The notes beneath the pieces were generated by a model that was given only the letters and a program-made list of their open reading frames with translations, was not told the DNA's origin and did not search any database. This document shows positions 16,452-25,504 of a DNA stretch of 64,000 bases, one piece after another. A program made the translations under genes and the position numbers. The stretch comes from Brevundimonas basaltis (GTDB lineage Bacteria; Pseudomonadota; Alphaproteobacteria; Caulobacterales; Caulobacteraceae): contig NZ_JACHFZ010000002.1 in assembly GCF_014202075.1 (NCBI RefSeq), positions 372,001 to 436,000 on the forward strand, written 5' to 3'. Numbering within the stretch: position 1 is the first letter of the stretch; each line of letters begins with the position of its first letter.

Positions 16452-18776
16452 CTACCCCAGCCGCAACTCCGGCGCCGCCGCCGCGCTCTCGGCCTCCAGC
16501 GGCAGGTGCAGGATGAAGGCCGCGCCCTTGCCCGGCTCGCTCTCCACCTCGGCCCAGCCGCCGTGCAGTTCGACCAAGGCCTTGACCAGGGCCAGGCCGA
16601 CCCCCGGCCCGCCGCGCTCGCGCTTGACGAACCGGTCGAAGACGTGGGCCTGCAGATGATAGGGAATCCCGCGTCCGGTGTCCTCGACGCGGATGCGGAC
16701 CTCGGCCGGCGCAGCTTCGGCGATGAGAGTCACGGCCCCGCCCTCCGACACGGCGCGGGCGGCGTTGTCGAGCAGATACCCCAGCGCCTGCCCGACCCGC
16801 TGGGCGTCGGCCCGGATCGGCTTCATCGCCGCGGGGCAGGTCACGGTCAGGCTCGCGCCGCGCCCTTCGATCCGCTCGCGCACCTTGTCCGCCGCCTCGT
16901 CGAGCAGGTCGCCTACCCGCACGTCGCCGAGCGTCAGCTCCATCTCTCCGGCGTCGATCTGGGCCATGTCGAGCACGTCGTCGATGGACCCGGCCAGCTG
17001 GCTGGCGGCGACGCGGATGGCCCCCGCGTGCTGGCGGCTGCGTTCCGGCAGACCGGGCTGCATCTCGAGCAGTTCGGAATAGCCGACGATGGTGGTCAGC
17101 GGCGTGCGCAGCTCATAGCTGACCGAACCCACGAACTCGCGCTTCAGGGCGGTGGATTCCTCCAGCGCCTGGGCCTTGGCGGCCAGCGCCTGCTCCAGTC
17201 CGCGCCGGGCTGTGATGTCCGAGAAGGCCACCAGCGTCGCGCCGTCGGGCAGGGGCCGGGTCTGCCACGAGGCGATGCGCCCGTCCGCCGTCCGCCCCTC
17301 GCCCGAGATCGGCACCCGGCTCTCGGGATCGGGGTCGGCCACCCGCGCCTTCAGCCCCAGCCACAGGGCCGGGTCCGGCATGGTGGCGTGGCACAGGGCG
17401 GCTACGGCGTCGAAATCCCCAGCGGCGTCCAGCGCCTCGCCGCTGATGCCCCAGAAGGCGTCGAAGGCCTCGTTGTGCAGGCGGATGCGGCCGTCCGAGC
17501 CGAACACCGCCACGGCGTCGTTGAGCTTGTCCAGCGTCGCCGTCTGCACCTGGATCTGGGCGTTGAACCGGCTGCGCAGCTGCAGCTCGTCGGTGATGTC
17601 CGAAAACAGCAGCAGCACGCCGCCCAGCGGGTGCGGCTGACGCACCACTCGCAACGTCCGGCCGTCGGGCAGGGACCAGCTGTCGTCGGGCGCGGCCTCG
17701 GCGGCGCCGTAGAAGTCGAGCTCATTGGCCTTCCAGCCGGCGTAGTCGATGACCTCGGGCAGCAGCCGGCGCTGGCGCAGCCGGTCCAGCAACTCGGCGT
17801 GGGTCGGCCGCTCGTCCAGCCAGGCCGGATCGATGTTAAACAGCTGCTGGAAGGCGGTGTTGTGGAAGGCCAGCCGCTTGGACGGGCCGAAGATGGCGAC
17901 CGCGTCGGCGAGGTGGTTCAGCGTCTCGTCATGGGCCTCCACGTGGCGGCGCAGGGTGTCGCGGGTCTCCTCAGCCTCGGTCATGTCGAGAGCAAAGGCC
18001 AAAACTGCGCCCGCCCCGCCCGGCGCCGGTTCGGCCACGATCCGCCACGCCCGCCGTCGGCCGCCGCCGGTGGTCCAGCGGAAGCCTTCCTGCCGCTGAT
18101 GCAGCCGGCCGGCCTCGGCCACGATGGTGTCGGCCCCCCGGTCGAAACTGAGGCCTTTCTCGCGCGCGGCGTCGATACTGTCGGCCTTCATCTCGGCCAG
18201 CCACGCCCTGTTGGCCCAGGCGAGCCGTCCGGCCGCGTCGGTGATCCATGTCGGGGCGGGATAGGCGTCGGCCAGCATCCCCAGCCCGCTCTCGGCCGCC
18301 GTGCCGATCAGCCCCAGGCGCGACAGCCGCAGCCACGCCGCCCCGGCCGACGACCGGCCCTCGACCGCCCAGGCCCCGCCGGGACCGTCCAGAATCGTGT
18401 CAAACGGCTCGCCCTGGTCGATCAGGGCGTCCAGCCGCGGCCCCGCTGTGGCCCGAACCGCGTCGAGCACCACCAGCGCCGGATCGACCTCGGGGCCTTC
18501 CTGACCGGCCAGTTCGCGGGTGATGGCGGTCCACGCCGCCGCCGCGCCCAGCCGGGTCGTCTGGCCGTCCGGCGTCAGGGCCAGCCGCGCGTCCTCGAAC
18601 GCCGCCAGCGCCCCGTCCCGGTCGGCCAAAGCGGCGCGCGCGGCGGCCAGGTCGGTCTCGGCCGCATCGGCGCGCCGGGCCAGCCGCCCGCGCAGCCGCG
18701 CCGCCCAGGCGCTGAGCGCCAGCGCAAGGCCCGCGGCGCCCGCAGTCGCGACATAGGCGATGTCGGCCTCGGCCAT
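16452..18776 (-). CDS. divL: DivL-like PAS-domain tyrosine pseudokinase (cell-cycle regulator)
   Basis: 774 residues; C. crescentus DivL is 769. Layout: N-terminal transmembrane segment (about residues 5-25), a helical region, three or four PAS-like modules (PTWITDAAGRLAWANRAWL ~175; VAIFGPSKRLAFHNTAF ~300; VAVFGSDGRIRLHNEAF ~425), then a DHp helix and an HATPase domain with DTGRGIP and RGGPGVGLALVKALVELHGG. In the DHp the phospho-acceptor His is replaced by Tyr554 (VGSVSYELRTPLTTIVGYS), the hallmark of DivL (Tyr550 in C. crescentus). DivL works with DivK and CckA to set CtrA activity at the new pole. The family is known; the same role here is inferred. Confidence 0.93.
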   Translation of the reverse strand: MAEADIAYVATAGAAGLALALSAWAARLRGRLARRADAAETDLAAARAALADRDGALAAFEDARLALTPDGQTTRLGAAAAWTAITRELAGQEGPEVDPALVVLDAVRATAGPRLDALIDQGEPFDTILDGPGGAWAVEGRSSAGAAWLRLSRLGLIGTAAESGLGMLADAYPAPTWITDAAGRLAWANRAWLAEMKADSIDAAREKGLSFDRGADTIVAEAGRLHQRQEGFRWTTGGGRRRAWRIVAEPAPGGAGAVLAFALDMTEAEETRDTLRRHVEAHDETLNHLADAVAIFGPSKRLAFHNTAFQQLFNIDPAWLDERPTHAELLDRLRQRRLLPEVIDYAGWKANELDFYGAAEAAPDDSWSLPDGRTLRVVRQPHPLGGVLLLFSDITDELQLRSRFNAQIQVQTATLDKLNDAVAVFGSDGRIRLHNEAFDAFWGISGEALDAAGDFDAVAALCHATMPDPALWLGLKARVADPDPESRVPISGEGRTADGRIASWQTRPLPDGATLVAFSDITARRGLEQALAAKAQALEESTALKREFVGSVSYELRTPLTTIVGYSELLEMQPGLPERSRQHAGAIRVAASQLAGSIDDVLDMAQIDAGEMELTLGDVRVGDLLDEAADKVRERIEGRGASLTVTCPAAMKPIRADAQRVGQALGYLLDNAARAVSEGGAVTLIAEAAPAEVRIRVEDTGRGIPYHLQAHVFDRFVKRERGGPGVGLALVKALVELHGGWAEVESEPGKGAAFILHLPLEAESAAAAPELRLG

Positions 18777-18823
18777 CTGGTCTGGTCAGCTCCCCGGCGT
18801 GATTCGGTAACCATACCTGATGG

Positions 18824-18931
18824 GGGGCTAGGGGCTAGGGACTAGGAGCTAAGGGGAATTGATCCGCCCGTGTACGTTTCCCACGTCACCTCTCCCTAGC
18901 CCTTGGCCCCTAGCCCCTAGCCCTTAGCCCC
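18824..18931. repeat. Heptad-built long inverted repeat in the divL/zincin intergenic region
   Basis: The arms are 18824-18855 (GGGGCTA units) and 18900-18931 (TAGCCCC units). Each is made of four to five degenerate heptads and they pair over ~32 nt with four mismatches, around a 44-nt centre. The right arm ends 8 nt before the ATG of the zincin gene. It could form a large cruciform or RNA hairpin. Confidence 0.75.
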
Positions 18932-18939
18932 TGGTGCCC

Positions 18940-19347
18940 ATGACCGACTGGACCGACCAGACCGCCCCCTCCCTCGACGACTTCGCCCGGCTGGCGCGCG
19001 AGGCGTTCGACGCCCTGCCGGAGCCGTTCCGCTCGCTGGCCGGCGACGTGCTCATCCGCGTCGACGACTTCGCCGACGAGGAGACCCTGGCGATGATGGA
19101 GATGGAGGACCCGTTCGAGCTGACCGGCCTCTATCACGGCGTCGATATCGGCCTGCGCGACGGCATGGGCCCGGCGCCCGAGGCCAGCCGCATCTTCCTC
19201 TACCGCCGTCCGATCCTCGACGAATGGTGCGAGCGCGGCGACGTCGGCCTGTCCGAAATCATCGCCCACGTCCTGATCCACGAGATCGGCCACCATTTCG
19301 GCCTCGATGACGACCAGATCCACCACATCGAGGATGGGGCGGACTGA
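18940..19347 (+). CDS. Small zincin-like metallopeptidase family protein (DUF1025 type)
   Basis: 135 residues with the zinc motif HEIGHHFGLDDD (HExxH plus acidic tail) near the C-terminus, the arrangement of DUF1025/zincin-like proteins. Other family features: RVDDFADEETLAMME and IFLYRRPILDEW. No signal peptide. Enzyme activity in this family has rarely been shown, so peptidase function is inferred from the motif. ATG 18940 is preferred; a GTG sits two codons upstream. There is no good Shine-Dalgarno; the leader is the arm of a long inverted repeat. Divergent from divL. Confidence 0.85.
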   Translation: MTDWTDQTAPSLDDFARLAREAFDALPEPFRSLAGDVLIRVDDFADEETLAMMEMEDPFELTGLYHGVDIGLRDGMGPAPEASRIFLYRRPILDEWCERGDVGLSEIIAHVLIHEIGHHFGLDDDQIHHIEDGAD

Positions 19348-19382
19348 GGGGCTGGAGCAAGGATGGAGCGCTCCCTGCCCCT

Positions 19383-19555
19383 CTTTCGTCATCCTCCGGC
19401 AAGCGGCGCAGCCGCGCAGACCGGGGGACCCAGCGGCGCGCAATAGCGCGACCCTGTCGGGGAGCGCCGCTGTTCACGACAGCCTGCCCGAACAGATCGC
19501 CTTCGGCGCCGCTGGGTCCCCCGGTCTCGCTGCGCTCGCCGGAGGATGACGAAAG
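19383..19555 (+). repeat. Dispersed palindromic element, family 1, copy A
   Basis: A 173-bp intergenic element with near-perfect terminal inverted repeats CTTTCGTCATCCTCCGGC / GCCGGAGGATGACGAAAG, continuing inward as GACCGGGGGACCCAGCGGCGC / GCGCCGCTGGGTCCCCCGG. It has related copies at 39520-39690 (opposite orientation) and 41198-41313 (degenerate). The internal segment contains the shared GAACAGATCGCCTTCGGCGC. No protein is encoded. It looks like a non-autonomous palindromic repeat. Confidence 0.85.
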
Positions 19556-19670
19556 GCAATTGCTGCGCTGCAAATCCGCCGCCAGCCATCATACTTTCAG
19601 CGACCAACCTGCTGTTTTCCCGTCACAACGTCCCGGCGACAGCGTCATCAATCCGCCTGAGGAGACAGCC

Positions 19671-19828
19671 GGCGTATAATGGGCGGGTGTCCGTTGCCGC
19701 GGTCTTTGACAATCAAATCCCCCGACCGCCGCCGCAGGCGCTCGCCATTTGAGGATGTAGACTCTGCCGACTCTGCCATCATGAATTTCCACCGCGACCC
19801 TGCCGACTCTGCCGACTCCGCCACACCG
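19671..19828 (-). repeat. Dispersed intergenic element, family 2, copy 1
   Basis: Read on the minus strand: GTGTGGCGGAGTCGGCAGAG, a second copy of GGCAGAGTCGGCAGAGTC ~50 nt on, a GC-rich middle, GATTGTCAAAGACC at 19714-19701, and the end ATACGCCGG near 19671. The same order of blocks is found at 38856-39017 in the other orientation. It lies upstream of rlmN, in a 570-nt region without a recognised gene (19348-19920). The rest of that region is AT-richer than its surroundings, with a GTTTTTTT run at 19829-19836. Confidence 0.75.
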
Positions 19829-19920
19829 TTTTTTTAGTCGGCGCCCGGCGGCCGCCCCGGCCTTAAAACCAGCCCGATCTGTGGTATAAGCCGCGCCTCC
19901 CGCCACCCAAGGATGCAGCC

Positions 19921-21096
19921 TTGAGCCTCACGCTCGACCTTTCTCGCACGTCAGCGACCGCCCCGGCGGCCCCCGTCAACCTATCCGGTCTGACGCGCGG
20001 CGAACTGCGTCAGGCGCTGATCGACGCCGGGGTCTGCCCGCCCGAAAAGGCGAAGATGCGGGCCTCGCAGGTGTGGGGCTGGATCCACCACTACGGCGTC
20101 ACCGACTTCGCGGCGATGACCAATGTGGCGAAGGACATGCAGGCGAAACTGGCCGAGGCCTTCACCCTCGCCCGCCCCGAGATCGTCGAGCGCCAGGTGT
20201 CGAAGGACGGCACCCGCAAATGGCTGATCCGCACCGCCCCGGGCATCGAGATCGAGACCGTCTACATCCCCGACGTCGGCCGCGCCGGCGCCCTGTGCGT
20301 GTCGTCGCAGGTCGGCTGCACCCTCAACTGCACCTTCTGCCACACCGGCACCCAGAAGCTGGTCCGCAACCTGACCGCCGCCGAGATCGTGGCCCAGGTC
20401 CAGGTCGCCCGCGACGACCTCGGCGAGTGGCCGTCGCCCAAGGAAGACCGCCGCTTGTCGAACATCGTCTTCATGGGCATGGGCGAGCCGCTCTACAATC
20501 TGGACCATGTGTCGAACGCCATCGACATCATCTCCGACAACGAGGGCATCGCCCTGTCCCGCCGCCGGATCACGGTTTCGACCTCGGGCGTCGTCCCTCA
20601 GCTCGACGCGCTAGGAACCCGCACCCAGGCCATGCTGGCGATCTCCCTGCACGCCACCAACGACGCCCTGCGCGACGTGCTGGTGCCGCTGAACAAGAAG
20701 TACAATCTCGAACAGCTGCTGGCGGCGATCCGGGCCTATCCGGGCCTGTCCAACGCCCGCCGGGTGACCTTCGAATACGTCATGCTCAAGGGCGTCAACG
20801 ACAGCCCCGAAGAGGCCCGCGCCCTGCTCAGGCTGATCGAGGGCATCCCGGCCAAGGTCAATCTTATCCCGTTCAATCCCTGGCCGGGCACCGACTACGA
20901 ATGCTCGGACTGGAAGACCATCGAGCGCTTCGCGGCCATCCTCAACAAGGCCGGCTACGCCTCGCCGATCCGCACCCCTCGCGGCCGCGACATCCTCGCC
21001 GCCTGCGGCCAGCTCAAGTCCGAAAGCGAAAAGGTCCGGGCCAGCGTCCGCCGCGCCGAACAGACCGCCGCCGCCGGAACCGTCGAAGCGGCCTGA
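19921..21096 (+). CDS. rlmN: 23S rRNA (adenine2503-C2)-methyltransferase RlmN
   Basis: A 391-residue radical-SAM enzyme that methylates A2503 of 23S rRNA and A37 of some tRNAs. The 4Fe-4S CxxxCxxC motif is in [15 protein letters not shown]. Also visible: [35 protein letters not shown] and, near the C-terminus, the methyl-carrying Cys in [10 protein letters not shown]. Start is TTG at 19921 (protein [17 protein letters not shown]), which begins right after the repeat-bearing intergenic region. No partner gene is adjacent. Confidence 0.95.
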   Translation: MSLTLDLSRTSATAPAAPVNLSGLTRGELRQALIDAGVCPPEKAKMRASQVWGWIHHYGVTDFAAMTNVAKDMQAKLAEAFTLARPEIVERQVSKDGTRKWLIRTAPGIEIETVYIPDVGRAGALCVSSQVGCTLNCTFCHTGTQKLVRNLTAAEIVAQVQVARDDLGEWPSPKEDRRLSNIVFMGMGEPLYNLDHVSNAIDIISDNEGIALSRRRITVSTSGVVPQLDALGTRTQAMLAISLHATNDALRDVLVPLNKKYNLEQLLAAIRAYPGLSNARRVTFEYVMLKGVNDSPEEARALLRLIEGIPAKVNLIPFNPWPGTDYECSDWKTIERFAAILNKAGYASPIRTPRGRDILAACGQLKSESEKVRASVRRAEQTAAAGTVEAA

Positions 21097-21245
21097 CGGA
21101 GGCCCGGTCCGGCTTCAGGCGGCGCGACGCGCGATAGCCCTCAAAGTCCTGCCGTAACAATTCCTCACCAAGTGTGGCGCTGACGCGCTTGCGGATTAGG
21201 GCGGGATTGGGGCACAGCCTTGCTGTGTCAGCCGCCCGGACCGCC

Positions 21246-21689
21246 ATGGAATCCCCGACTCTCGCCGCCGTGCTCGAAAGCCCCGAGGTTCAGGCCTTCG
21301 CCACGGGCTTTCCCACCACCGTGCTCCATCTGTCGGTGACGCTGGGCCTGCTGATCGCCGGCGCGGTGATCTACGCCATGCTGACGCCGTGGAAGGAGAT
21401 CGGGCTGATCCGCGAGGGCAACGCCGCCGCCTCGGTGGCCTTCGCCGGCGTGCTGGTCGGCCTCGCCATCCCGCTGGCGGTCAGCCTCAGCGTCTCCACC
21501 TCGGTGCGCGACATCCTGATCTGGGGCGTGGCCACGGTGGTGCTCCAGCTGCTGGTGTTCCGAACCGTCGACCTGCTGCTCACCGGCCTGCCCCAGCGCA
21601 TCCGCGAAGGCGAGGTCTCGGCCGCCGTCCTGCTGGTCGGGGCCAAGCTGGCGACCGCGGTCATCCTCGCCGCCGCCCTGACCGGCTGA
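21246..21689 (+). CDS. DUF350 (UPF0719) integral membrane protein
   Basis: 147 residues with four hydrophobic segments. Family pattern: VTLGLLIAGAVIYAMLTPWKEIGLIREGNAAASVAFAGVLVGLAIPLA, repeated in diverged form in the second half. Function is unknown; DUF350 genes are widespread in proteobacteria. ATG at 21246 starts MESPTLAAVLESPEVQ. The serine protease gene follows with a 4-nt gap on the same strand, so they are probably co-transcribed. The preceding 150 nt contains no gene. Confidence 0.85.
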   Translation: MESPTLAAVLESPEVQAFATGFPTTVLHLSVTLGLLIAGAVIYAMLTPWKEIGLIREGNAAASVAFAGVLVGLAIPLAVSLSVSTSVRDILIWGVATVVLQLLVFRTVDLLLTGLPQRIREGEVSAAVLLVGAKLATAVILAAALTG

Positions 21690-21693
21690 ACCG

Positions 21694-22518
21694 ATGGCGC
21701 GTCCGCCCGACTGGGTCGTCTACGTCATCGTCCTCGCCGCCCTGATCGGCCTGTCGCTGGGCCAGCGCGAGAACGCCGACGCTCCGCCGGCCCCGCCGCC
21801 GCCGGACGAGATGGAAGGCGCCCTGCTCGGGCCGGTCACCCCCTTCGACCCCGCCGTCACTGTCAACGCCCCGGACATCCCGTTCCAGCCGTCCTCCGGC
21901 ACCGCCTTCTCGATCGCCCGCGAGGGCCGCTGGGTCACCGCCCGCCATGTCGTCGAAGGTTGCCGGCGTCCGGCCATCCTGGTCGGCGGCGGCCGCGCCG
22001 TCGCCGCCGACGTCCGCCTCGCCCCCCGAGCCGACATCGCCGTGCTGCAGACCGCCGGGGGGCCGGCGGCCCTGCCGCTGGCCGTGACCGAACCCCTGCG
22101 CAAGGGCCAGCGGGCCTTCCATCCCGGCTACCCCCAGGGCCGGGCCGGCGAGGTGACTTCTCGCCTGCTCGGCCGCGAGACCCTGCGCGTGCGGGGCCGG
22201 GACCAGCGCGACGAACCCGTTCTCGCCTGGGCCGAGGTGGGCCGCACCGACCGCTTGGGCGGCACCCTGTCGGGCCTTTCCGGCGCCCCGGTGCTGGACC
22301 GTCAGGGCCGCGCCGTCGGCGTGACCATCGCCGAGAGCCCACGCCGCGGCCGGATCTACACCACCGCCCCCGACACCTTCGCTCCCGCCGTGCGTGGCCT
22401 GCAGAAGGCCGATGAGCCCCTCACCGGACGCCGCATCAACATCGAGAACTACGGTCTCGTCGCCGACGAGATGCGCCGCGACCTCCGCGTCGCCCAGGTC
22501 GTCTGCCTGTCGGCCTGA
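21694..22518 (+). CDS. Trypsin-like serine protease, membrane anchored
   Basis: 274 residues. An N-terminal signal/anchor (VVYVIVLAALIGLSLGQ, ~8-24) is followed by a Pro-rich linker and a trypsin-fold domain. The catalytic triad is readable as His in WVTARHVVEGC, Asp in ADIAVLQ and Ser in LSGLSGAPVLD. There is no PDZ domain, so it is not a typical DegP. It would act in the periplasm. It starts 4 nt after the DUF350 gene. Its 3' end is convergent with the M16 peptidase, 3 nt away. Two Cys (GCRRP and VVCLSA) might pair. Confidence 0.82.
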   Translation: MARPPDWVVYVIVLAALIGLSLGQRENADAPPAPPPPDEMEGALLGPVTPFDPAVTVNAPDIPFQPSSGTAFSIAREGRWVTARHVVEGCRRPAILVGGGRAVAADVRLAPRADIAVLQTAGGPAALPLAVTEPLRKGQRAFHPGYPQGRAGEVTSRLLGRETLRVRGRDQRDEPVLAWAEVGRTDRLGGTLSGLSGAPVLDRQGRAVGVTIAESPRRGRIYTTAPDTFAPAVRGLQKADEPLTGRRINIENYGLVADEMRRDLRVAQVVCLSA

Positions 22519-22521
22519 GGC

Positions 22522-25413
22522 CTACCGCAGCGTCGCCGAGTCCAGGTTCAGCTCGGTCAGGGGAACGACCTCCAGGTCCGGGTATTTGGCCCGCAGCGCC
22601 TCGAGGAAGACCGAAGCGTCGCCGACGATGACGAGGCTGGCGCCGGCGGCCGGCAGGTGGCCGGCGAAGGCCGCCTCGATCTGCTCCGGCGTGACCGCCC
22701 GGACCTTGCCGGCGTAGGCCGCCAGCTCGCTCATCGGCAGATCATACAGGGCCAGGTTGGCGATGAAGCCGCCGAGGCCGTCAACGGTCTCCAGCGAGCG
22801 GCCGAAGCCGCCGATCATCACCGCCCGCCGCGGCGACAGTTCGCTCTCGGGAATGCGTTCCGAACCCATGCGGCCAAGCTCCTCGAGGATGAGCGCGGCG
22901 ACATCGGGCACGGCGTCGTTGCGGGTCTGGGCGCTGGCGGTGAACAGGCCCTCGTCCGCCCGGGCGCCCAGCGACGACCCGGCGCCGTAGCTGAGCCCGC
23001 GCTTGATCCGCACTTCCTGGTTCAGGCGCGAGGAATAGCCGCCGCCCAGCAGGGTGTTGCCCAGCGCCAGCGGGAAATAGTCGGCGTCGGTGCGCGACAC
23101 GCCGCGCGCGGCGACCACGACCGCGGCCTGGCCCGCGCCGGGCTGGTCGATGACCACCACCCGGGGCGCCAGCGCAGCGCCGGCCGGATCATCCGCCCGC
23201 GCTGCGGCCGCGTCGTTTCCGCGCCAGTCGCCGAAGGCCTGTTCCGCCAGGGTCCGGGCCTGCTCCGGAGTGATCGCGCCCGAGAAGACGAGGGTCGCGT
23301 CGGCCGGCGAGAAGCGGTCGCGGTGGAAGGCGACCACATCCTCGCGCGTCAGGGTCGGGACCGAGGTGATCGTGCCCGAGCCCGGTGCGCCGTAGGGGGC
23401 GGCGCCGTAGATGACCCGGCCGACCGATTGCGAGGCGATCTGGCCCGGTTGGCTCAGGGCCACGCGCAGGCCGTCCAGCGTCTGCGACTGCTGGCGCTCC
23501 AGCTCCTCGGCGGCGAAGGCCGGGTTGCGCACCACATCGGCCATCAGGGCCAGGGTCTGCGGGAAGACCTCGGCGGGCGCATTGGCGTAGACATTGGTGA
23601 AGTCCACCCCGGCGCCGGCGCCGACCGTGGCGCCCAGACCCTCGATCTCGGCGGCGATCTGCGGCGCTGTGCGGGTGGCGGTGCCCTGGGTCAGCAGGCC
23701 GGCCGTCATGGTGGCCAGACCCGGTTTGCCGCCGTCATCACGCGTGCCGGCGTCGAAGCCGAGGCGGGCGGAGATCAGCGGCACGCCTTCGGTCGGCGCG
23801 ACCAGAACGCGCAGGCCGTTGGCCAGACGGAAGTCGGCGACGGCGGGCGTGGCCGGAGAGACCTCGGGTCCCGGCGCCGGGATGGCGGCGCGCTGACCCT
23901 CGGGCAGGAGCACGGTCGGCTCACCGACCGGGGCCAGGTCGGCCACGTTGACCGGGGCGTCGACGTTGGTGTTCGCCTCGGTGGGCGGATTGGCCTCGTC
24001 GGCCGGCAGGTAGCGCATGGTGATCATGCGCTGCTCGGTCAGATAGCGGCGGGCCACCCGCTGGATGTCGGCGGCGGTGACGGCCCGGAGCGCGGCGACC
24101 TCGCGGTCGGCGGCGGCGGCCTCGCCGTCCCACATCAGGGCGAAGCCGAGCGCATTGGCGCGGTCGTCGACGCCCTCGCGCTGCCGCAGCAGGTTGGCGA
24201 CCAGCTCGTTCCGGGCCTCGGCCAACTCCGCGGCGCTGACCGGCTCATCGCGGAAACGGGCCACCTCGGCGCGCAGGGCGGCGACGCCGGCGTCCGCCGT
24301 CTGGCCGTCGGCCATGATGGCGTAGGCGGTCAGATTGCCCGCCTGCTGGGCGAAGTCGGGGCTGGAGCTGGCCTGGGCCGCGATCTGCTGATCATAGACC
24401 AGCGACTGGTACAGGCGGCTGCTCTCGCCGGTCGACAGGATGCCGTCCAGCACGGTGAGAGCGGCGCGATCCGGGTGGCCGTAGGGCACGGTCGGCCAGG
24501 CCAGCATCACCGCCGGCAGCGGCACGTTGGCGCCGTAGAAGGTCGCCTCGCGCGGGCCTGTCGGCTCAGGCTCGCTGACGTTGTTGGCCGGCAGGGGCGT
24601 GTCCGGGTTGGTCAAGCCGGCGAAATACTGCTCGATCCAGCCGTCCAGCTGCGCCTGATCGAAATTGCCGGCGACGATCAGCACGGCGTTGTCGGGCCGG
24701 TAGTAGGTGGCGTGGAAGCGGCGCACGTCTTCGATCGTGGCGGCGTTCAACTCCTCGATCGAGCCGATGCCGGGGCGCCGGTAGGGATGGTCCTGATAGA
24801 TGGTCTGGGGCGCGAACAGGCCGAAGAAGCGGCCGTAGGGATTGGCCAGATAGCTCTGGCGGTACTCTTCCTTCACGACGTCCCGCTCCGAGGCGAAGAC
24901 GTCGGCGTCAACGACCAGCGAACCCATCCGGTCAGCCTCGGCGAAGATCAGCCGCTCCAGATGATTGGCGGGCACCACCTCGTAGTAGTTGGTGAAGTCG
25001 TCCCAGGTGGAGGCGTTGTTGAACCCGCCGACGTCCTCGGTCAGCCGGTCGAAGGTCTCGGTCGGCATGTTCTCGGTGGATTTGAACATCAGATGTTCGA
25101 ACAGGTGGGCGAAGCCCGAACGGCCGGCCGGATCATCCTTGGAGCCGACCCGATACCAGACCTGGACCGTCACATTGGAGGTCGAGGCATCCCGGAGGGT
25201 GAAGACCTTCAGGCCGTTCGGCAGTACGCACTCGCGGAAGCCCAGCGGCGGAACCTCGCCCGGCGCGACGTCAGCGGCGGCCGGGACCGGTTCGCAGCTC
25301 AGGGCCGATGCGGCGGCGGGGGCCTGCACCGGCGGCGCATCGACGGTGGCGCAGGCGGCGACACCCATCAGCAGGGCGGAGATCGAGGCGGCGGCGAACA
25401 GGCGGGACTTCAT
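22522..25413 (-). CDS. M16 family zinc peptidase, two-domain lipoprotein
   Basis: 963 residues, a fused pair of M16 (pitrilysin/PqqL-like) halves. The first half has the inverted zinc motif HLFEH at His103-His107 in SGFAHLFEHLMFKS; the second half (VADFRLANGLRVLVAPTEGVP onward) lacks HxxEH, as expected for the non-catalytic half. The N-terminus MKSRLFAAASISALLMGVAAC has a lipobox with Cys21, so it is an exported lipoprotein. It probably degrades peptides in the periplasm. It is separated from oxyR by ~90 nt and read in the same direction. Confidence 0.93.
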   Translation of the reverse strand: MKSRLFAAASISALLMGVAACATVDAPPVQAPAAASALSCEPVPAAADVAPGEVPPLGFRECVLPNGLKVFTLRDASTSNVTVQVWYRVGSKDDPAGRSGFAHLFEHLMFKSTENMPTETFDRLTEDVGGFNNASTWDDFTNYYEVVPANHLERLIFAEADRMGSLVVDADVFASERDVVKEEYRQSYLANPYGRFFGLFAPQTIYQDHPYRRPGIGSIEELNAATIEDVRRFHATYYRPDNAVLIVAGNFDQAQLDGWIEQYFAGLTNPDTPLPANNVSEPEPTGPREATFYGANVPLPAVMLAWPTVPYGHPDRAALTVLDGILSTGESSRLYQSLVYDQQIAAQASSSPDFAQQAGNLTAYAIMADGQTADAGVAALRAEVARFRDEPVSAAELAEARNELVANLLRQREGVDDRANALGFALMWDGEAAAADREVAALRAVTAADIQRVARRYLTEQRMITMRYLPADEANPPTEANTNVDAPVNVADLAPVGEPTVLLPEGQRAAIPAPGPEVSPATPAVADFRLANGLRVLVAPTEGVPLISARLGFDAGTRDDGGKPGLATMTAGLLTQGTATRTAPQIAAEIEGLGATVGAGAGVDFTNVYANAPAEVFPQTLALMADVVRNPAFAAEELERQQSQTLDGLRVALSQPGQIASQSVGRVIYGAAPYGAPGSGTITSVPTLTREDVVAFHRDRFSPADATLVFSGAITPEQARTLAEQAFGDWRGNDAAAARADDPAGAALAPRVVVIDQPGAGQAAVVVAARGVSRTDADYFPLALGNTLLGGGYSSRLNQEVRIKRGLSYGAGSSLGARADEGLFTASAQTRNDAVPDVAALILEELGRMGSERIPESELSPRRAVMIGGFGRSLETVDGLGGFIANLALYDLPMSELAAYAGKVRAVTPEQIEAAFAGHLPAAGASLVIVGDASVFLEALRAKYPDLEVVPLTELNLDSATLR

Positions 25414-25504
25414 GGGATCGGCTCCGGACGCCCGGGACGGCGGGCGAGGGCGACCCTATCAGGGCGAAAAGCGGGCGCACCTTACGGAGTCGTAATGCGA
25501 GGGC

